A model generated the notes under the pieces. The model saw only the letters and a program-made list of their open reading frames with translations. It was not told where the DNA came from and made no database searches. A DNA stretch of 64,000 nucleotides, from assembly GCA_002205965.3 (NCBI GenBank), contig NADL03000063.1, positions 248,001 through 312,000 on the forward strand, read 5' to 3'. Position 1 is the stretch's first letter; the number at the start of each line of letters is the position of its first letter. This document shows positions 58,719 through 64,000 of this stretch, piece by piece. This stretch comes from Kappaphycus alvarezii. Taxonomy: Eukaryota; Rhodophyta; Florideophyceae; Gigartinales; Solieriaceae. The position numbers were made by a program, and so were the translations under genes.

Positions 58719-61190
58719 TCACGACGAACTTCTACAGTTCTAGACCAAGAGTTCAAAGACAGCCCTGTCCTGGCTCTCATTCAGGTATGGGTTAAAAAGG
58801 TATGGGGGGAGGCTAGCGTGAAGTAATCACCAACGGCCGCAATTTTTATTACCGCCGGATGCTGGTAGGTTGAGATAAGGCATGGCGGAATATTGCGAAA
58901 GAAATACGTGGTGCCACTCAGGTACAAATCTGTACAGGAATGTACATTTTATTGGCCCAAGGATCCCCTGCTATCTCAGGATCAAAGCACGACAGTCACG
59001 TTATCATACAAAAATTATTGTGGTGGACGCGTACAAGGGATATTTGGAAGCACGTGTGGACCCCGCCAAGAATCCTTTATGATAATATTACACAGTGTGA
59101 AGAGAGGTCCTATCGTTAGCAGTCGTGAGACCTAATGTCTATCATACTGTACTGTCTGTACTGCACGCGGGAATGGAATCTGGACTATGGATCTCCGCCG
59201 AGCAACCCCGGTCTCGAAAACTGTTTTTCGTCGAAAGATGCGACATCCCTCGTATCCGCAAGCCGGCCGAAAAGATTCTGATGAGGAAGGGAGAGGCGGT
59301 GTATGGAGTTATACGGGTTTCGATATCCCTAAGGTGAGGGGAAGTGTCTGCTTTCAGATGCGCCATCTGCGGCTCGCGTACCACCAGTGATTGGAAAACC
59401 GCACGCAAAAAACTCGAGTATCATTCATCTCATTTTATTTGCAACAATCGGTCTTCGACGCTTCCAGGACTTCAGTAAACAACGTTTAAGTGGGCCCCGA
59501 GTAACCGCCTACTGAACGTTGGGTATATCCCTTCGATAATATGCCAGGATATACCCCCCCGGCTTTCTATTTTTGGGTCCTGCTTAAACAGTGCAAAAAG
59601 AGGGACTGCGCGCGTGCAGTCGACAGGCACGCGATGAAAAAAAAATATATATATTTTTTGGAAAGCATCGGTCCAATGGGGTTATGCGCATGGAATTGAA
59701 GTTATCATACTCCGGTGTAACTCCTTGGTAGGGGCTCAATTTTTGAAGGCCGAAAGTTCCAACAACGGGACATGGCCCAATCTTTGGGTTGGAAGTTCCT
59801 GGGATTCCAACTTCTCACTCGAGAGTGACCTTGCCGCCAGGAGACTTCTTTGGACATGGTGCCGGTCATCGCAAGACGCTTTTTGATGGAAATCTATGGA
59901 AATGTAACGCATATAGGAGTCAGTGGAACAAATGACACGAGCTGCGGCCACGGTCACTTCCCGACAGCTACATGATAACATCTCACGTTAAAATTTACTA
60001 CCTACTGTGCGGCCAACTACTGTAAGACCTCCTACACGGCTAACTACTGAACAAACTAACTTGTGGCCGACTAATGGACAAACCACCATACATCTACTGT
60101 ACCTACTGCACAAAACTACAGCTCACTACCGTCCGAAATGCGATACAGTTAGCTACTGCAAACACTACTGTAATTTCAAGGACTGAGATTAACGCGGCAA
60201 TAACTACTGTCTGCCGTCACAGAGCATCTAAAGTTCTGTAGCTGAACGAGAATTTTCAAGAGGGAATCGTCTAGTGGCCCTTTGAAATGACCTAAGAATT
60301 TTGGCCGCAACTGCCACCTGAGAATGACACTGGTATCACCTCTAGTGCTAACCGCGCGCCTCAATTCGTGCCGTGGTGAATGGGACTGTTGCAGCCAAAC
60401 GACAAGGCCATTCGCATAATCTTTAAAAGACTAAATGGATGAGGAAACTTGAACATTCTTGCGACTGAACAAACCTATCAGTATCACAGACAAGTGATTC
60501 TGGCCATCATTCGAATATCATTTCGGCCAAGCCTTGTTATACATGAGAGGGCCATAACAAGAGGGATGATGGTTCAGCAAGTGGTGACGATGGCAACCAA
60601 CTTAAGGATAGATCGCTCATCACTAGGTCGAATTGTGATGCTCTCCCGTGAAATTTGAAAAATGGCTTGATTCCCTGCGTCGAGAGTTGGCTCTGAAACC
60701 TTGGCTCGAAGGATGTATTATTGGCTCGGACCATTCGCCAAGCCGGAAATTCCCAACGCGGGAACTTGCCTGCAATAGAAGGAAATATAGGGGAAAGAAA
60801 TATCCCATCCTCCTTATAAGTTCGAAGGCTGGAGCCACCCCTCAAACGGCGCTCTATTCGCATCCTCACCGGCTTACTCTGGCCAAAATTAACAGCGCCT
60901 TGATTGATTACAGGTCCTTAAAAGCTAAAGGGTTTCTTGGAACAGACGTTTTTGGCGTTATCTCATCTTGGGTGGTCTTGATTGATTTAGGGGCATCACG
61001 AGCAAACGAAAGGTAAGCACTCATGAATATTGTCTAACCCACGAAGAAGAAAAGGATTTTTTGACACCTTGCAATGCATGGACGAGACGACATATCAAGG
61101 TACCGCTTGTCTTCAGCCAATACAGGCTGAAAAAGCCGTTCAATTCTTACGCTAAAGATTGCCTTCTAGGTCGGGGCGCCTCGATCTCAG
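58719..61190. other. non-coding 3' internal region of the gypsy element
   Basis: 2.5 kb without a supported gene. It holds an A/T palindromic run at 59637-59661 (A-run, TATATATA, T-run) and a CTACTG-rich low-complexity stretch at about 59998-60215. Confidence 0.4.
59998..60215 (+). repeat. degenerate CTACTG-rich repeat
   Basis: CTACTG or a close variant (ACTACTGTAA, TAACTACTGA, CATCTACTGTACCTACTGCA) recurs roughly every 10-25 bases. It is low-complexity DNA inside the long 3' region of the gypsy element. Confidence 0.65.
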
Positions 61191-61203
61191 GGGGGGGCGG
61201 CTC
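61186..61203 (+). other. polypurine tract before the 3' LTR
   Basis: A run of A and eight or more G with one C (AGGGGGGGGCGG) ends three bases before the TGTGG that opens the 3' LTR. This is the expected position for plus-strand priming. Confidence 0.7.
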
Positions 61204-61982
61204 TGTGGTATAATGGGGTTGGATAGGCTTTTTATCTTCTACCTCTGGAAAAGGCCATACGGTACCAAATTTTTGGCGTTTTTTTGGTTCTATTTCCCTG
61301 GCTGACCGAAGTGGGTACCCGTGCCCCACTTTCGCCGGTCATCCACCCCCATTACACCGGTTACACATGTACTGTAGGTGTACTATGGTACAATGGCCAT
61401 CAAAGACTTTCGTACTTTCCGAACAGCCTACACTAAGGACATAAGTCACCTCATTACAGTGGGTCTTCCCTATCATCTACTGTCAACTGGTTATGGAGAT
61501 CATTAAGTACCTCGCTCGCCCGACCAATCGCTGGCCGACTAACAACAGCCGCCACCATCCCGAGCCGAAAGGAGGCCAAATTACTCATAAGCGTCAAATC
61601 CCGTCACGCTGACATGGGCTACATATAAAAAATCGTCAATACCGGCCGCCTTTTTTCCGTTTTTTCTGTTATTCAGCCAAGTAGTTTCCTGTAGTCTAAC
61701 TTCCCACTTATTCTTTCGTACCCGGCCCACACCCAGTGTCACGGGTAGGCGAGTTGCCCCCTAAACTTGGGCCGTTTCGGTAGTCTACCTTCGTTTCCTC
61801 AAGCACTACTCTTCTCTCGCCGACCTCACTACCTACGCATACCCATCTTGTTTTTCTTCTTTTGTTCTCCCTTTATTCTTCCAATATTGGCCGAGACAGT
61901 ATTCAGAGCTCTTTCTGGGTATACTGCGAGGTACGTGTGCTTCGCACATCTACGTAGAAGTGGCCAACCCCAAACTACTACA
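61204..61982 (+). repeat. 3' LTR of the gypsy element
   Basis: 779 bp, TGTGG...TACA, followed by the duplication AAGTT at 61983-61987. It differs from the 5' LTR at scattered positions and by small T-run indels. Confidence 0.95.
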
Positions 61983-62434
61983 AAGTTACCAAATTTAACA
62001 TAAAATCGATTTCACCAGCACGACCACCCAAGGTAGTCATTGCGAGTTTACAATGACGGTATGAGAGTCCGCAGAATCTGAGGCGATATATAACATCCGA
62101 GACAAGACCAAAATTCTTAAAAGAATCATTTTTCTTGTTGTGTCTGAGCATAGAATAAGGAGGTCTCATGGCATCTATAATTCTCGCTGGCACGTTAATA
62201 AAAAGCAGTAAGCTGAGTATATGGTAGGAAACAGACAGGAGGAACTTTACATACGGGAGGTAATAGTTTTCTGGTTCCAGAGGAGGTTCTCGAGCAAAGT
62301 TTAAGTCAGGGAAATAATAGCCACCCATTCACTGAGTGTGTCAAGTTTCGCCTAAATAAAGAAGGATAATAAGCTTATGAACAAGAGCCAATTCAAATTC
62401 ATAAATACGCGATTAAGCCCAGAGAAATGCTCTG

Positions 62435-62690
62435 CTTCATGTAGTAGTGGGGGTGTGGTCATTGCGACGTACATGCACGAAGTACACGTACCTCGCGATA
62501 AATACCCAGGAAGGATTGATGTCCGACCTCAATTCGCAATAAGCGAGACTATAGATACAACTCGGCCGAGAATGAAGGAAAAGGAAAGAGGAAGAACTAC
62601 GGGGTGGTAGTAGATTAGGCGAGAAGGACCAAAAGCACAACGAAGAGGGTTTACTACGAAAGTCCCAAAACTGGGGGACAACTCGCCTTA
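62435..62690 (-). repeat. diverged LTR fragment in inverse orientation
   Basis: The minus strand carries, in LTR order, AGGCGAGTTGTCCCC, TTCGTAGTAAACC, GGGTATTTATCGCGAGGTAC and CACTACTACA at the end. These correspond to AGGCGAGTTGCCCCC, ... GGGTATACTGCAAGGTACGT and CACTATTACA of the gypsy LTRs. It is an older or related LTR, 5'-truncated, in opposite orientation 450 bases past the big element. Confidence 0.75.
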
Positions 62691-62805
62691 CTCAGGCGTT
62701 TACTGTGGTCGAAGCCAAAAGAGTATTAGTACTATTTCCTACTCTACAGTAAAACTAGGTGTGGTGGCGCTTGTGTTACGGGGCCCCTGGTCGGCCGGTC
62801 GAATT

Positions 62806-62895
62806 AGATAGTTAGTAATCTCGATAGTTAGTTGACAATAGTTGATAGTTATTGACAGTAGCTGACAGTAAAGGTATACTGTAAAGGTTGTTAGT
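62806..62895 (+). repeat. degenerate GATAGTTAGTT-type repeat
   Basis: Successive variants of GATAGTTAGT, TTGATAGTTA, TTGACAGTAG and CTGACAGTAA with period about 10-17. No other feature. Confidence 0.6.
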
Positions 62896-62899
62896 TGAT

Positions 62900-63260
62900 G
62901 TCCACCATGTTGGCATGTTAAGTTGTCCACGTATCATAGGTGTCCGAGGTACAAGTGTGGTCCGAGAGATCCAGTGGTCCGCACCTGTAATAGGACAGGT
63001 GCCTCTGCAATGACTGGCCAGTATGGAGCTTCCGAAAAACATCGATAAATGTAGCTCATAGTAGACCCCCTTGAAACATCCAAAGTATAGGGTAGCCATG
63101 CCCATTACACTAGACTTCAGACAGAAAATACAATCACTCAAGACTCGGGTATTCAACGCGTCGATGTTGAGATCAAATTCAAAGCCAAGCCAAAGGAAAG
63201 AGCACTGTTGAGGTGGTAAAATATCTCCATGGGGCGATTCGTGGCATTTCAATCGCTATG
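62900..63260 (-). pseudogene. possible reverse-transcriptase fragment
   Basis: The minus-strand frame reads PPQQCSFLWLGFEFDLNIDA and then LSDCIFCLKSSVM. This resembles the 'fLGfxxD ... lp..K...l' stretch that follows the palm in DIRS/Ty3-type reverse transcriptases. It is short and unsupported by a catalytic block; weak. Confidence 0.2.
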
Positions 63261-63612
63261 AAGGAGAAAGTTCAGCTTATCAATAAGTTCGAGCAGATCA
63301 AAGGGCTCCCTAGGGTAGTTTTCCGAGTGGTAACGAACACTTGGGCCATTCGGAGATGGCGATTGAAAAGGACGAGGGAATTAATTAATTGAAGGAAGAA
63401 TCGCGCAGCATCTATCCATTCCATGTAGTCTGCAAGATTCACAAGAGCTCTCTCGAGAACTGTCATTGTTGGAGGGCCGAAGACGGCTCTTTCTTCGATA
63501 CCAATCGAACTGTGTATCGCCTGTTGAGGGATATCCCAATTTAGGAAAGCACGAGAGGCGCCTTTTTTCTTGCGCCTTCGAAAGAGATGCGGCTTAAGTT
63601 TTCGAAAGTGTG

Positions 63613-63882
63613 ACCAGTGTTCACTGGAATTCCAACGCCGATGAGCTCTATAACCGCTTGGAGGCTATACTATACAACAAAGCGCATCTAAATGCATTGC
63701 AAGATAAGTTCTTCAACATGAAATGGAATCACAATTATGAATTCGTGTCCGCTTTTGGAGAACGCGTAATGTCTGTCTCCATTACCGCAGATCCCTATGG
63801 CAAAAAGCTTCGAAAAGTATTCAAAAAATTGACCCAAATTACCCCGGTGACCCACACTTACCAGGTCTTACGAAAATGGTAA
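63613..63882 (+). CDS. unidentified short ORF, gag-like character
   Basis: About 90 codons (MTSVHWNSNADELYNRLEAI; FFNMKWNHNYEFVSAFGERV). The spacing of aromatic residues is like retroelement gag capsid helices, and the surroundings are repeat remnants. No specific family match; it could extend in other frames upstream. Confidence 0.25.
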   Translation, partial: TSVHWNSNADELYNRLEAILYNKAHLNALQDKFFNMKWNHNYEFVSAFGERVMSVSITADPYGKKLRKVFKKLTQITPVTHTYQVLRKW

Positions 63883-64000
63883 CCAGTGCGATTATATTGC
63901 CCATACAGGGCAGTTGCTCACTACTGTAGCTCGCAATGGCCATCTCAACCGGACTCGCCATCCATTACCTGTAGAATAGATTTAGCACCGCTTCGCCTCA

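Larger units (their letters stand above)
44082..61982 (+). mobile_element. giant Ty3/gypsy (chromovirus-type) LTR retrotransposon with nested insertions
   Basis: Two direct LTRs (44082-44856 and 61204-61982) begin TGTGG and end TACA. The whole is flanked by the perfect 5-bp duplication AAGTT (44077-44081 and 61983-61987). The internal order gag, protease, RT, RNase H, integrase, chromodomain is that of Ty3/gypsy chromoviruses. Within it lie a 1,011-bp insert in gag and a 3.1-kb insert in RT. Without these it would still be about 13.8 kb, because some 5.4 kb separates the chromodomain from the 3' LTR and contains a long antisense coding region. The LTRs differ by several substitutions and small indels, so the insertion is not recent. 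Nearly every domain carries frame changes. Confidence 0.93.

Noticed and set aside
59637..59661. A-run/TATATA/T-run as a terminator or origin element
   Set aside because: Simple AT low-complexity inside the retroelement, with no associated gene end or other origin feature.

Overview
This is a nuclear chromosome window from a eukaryote. A spliceosomal intron sits in a ribosomal protein gene, genes are sparse, and most recognisable coding sequence belongs to transposable elements (non-LTR, Ty3/gypsy, PIF/Harbinger, Tc1/mariner). The host gene set (eS6, a photolyase/cryptochrome relative, a SAPS-domain phosphatase subunit, an RHD3/SEY1-like protein) and the near absence of introns suggest an alga. 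My best guess is a multicellular red alga, but this is inference from gene style and not proven by the sequence.

Layout. 1-4.4 kb is a graveyard of non-LTR retrotransposon 3' ends in both orientations. 4.6-5.9 kb holds a broken, truncated photolyase/cryptochrome gene (+). 7.3-9.45 kb holds a frame-broken SAPS-domain (PP6 regulatory subunit-like) gene (-). 9.5-24.8 kb is almost gene-free: a few small repeats, one unidentified ORF near 13.8-14.6 kb and a long AT-rich desert (about 15.2-23.3 kb). 24.9-30.8 kb is a second type of non-LTR element, split inside its reverse transcriptase by about 1 kb. 31.4-33.3 kb is the longest copy of the first type. 34.0-35.0 kb is ribosomal protein eS6 (+), with a first exon of only two codons. 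37.0-38.6 kb is an RHD3/SEY1-like gene (-) whose GTPase motifs look lost.

From 39.95 kb three DNA elements can be delimited to the base. PIF/Harbinger: 39955-42410, 17-bp terminal repeats, TTA duplication, transposase and Myb/SANT-type partner. Tc1/mariner: 42450-43966, about 100-bp terminal repeats, TA duplication. Ty3/gypsy chromovirus-type element: 44082-61982, LTRs of 775 and 779 bp, duplication AAGTT, gag, protease, RT, RNase H, integrase and chromodomain. The last is unusually large for two reasons. Two younger elements are nested in it, and about 5.4 kb between chromodomain and 3' LTR carries a long antisense coding region ending in a coiled coil.

The two nested inserts are the most novel objects. 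One is a 1,011-bp TG...CA element in gag (46317-47327, duplication GAGAA) built almost entirely from consecutive small perfect hairpins. The other is a 3.1-kb element in the RT gene (50158-53256) with CCCTA...TAGGG ends and repeated TGATCGATWWATCGATCA palindromes. Its only recognisable enzyme is a YqaJ/lambda-exonuclease-like PD-(D/E)XK nuclease. Nearly every coding region has single-base frame breaks, several in homopolymers, even in eS6. Some of the apparent pseudogenisation may therefore be sequence error.
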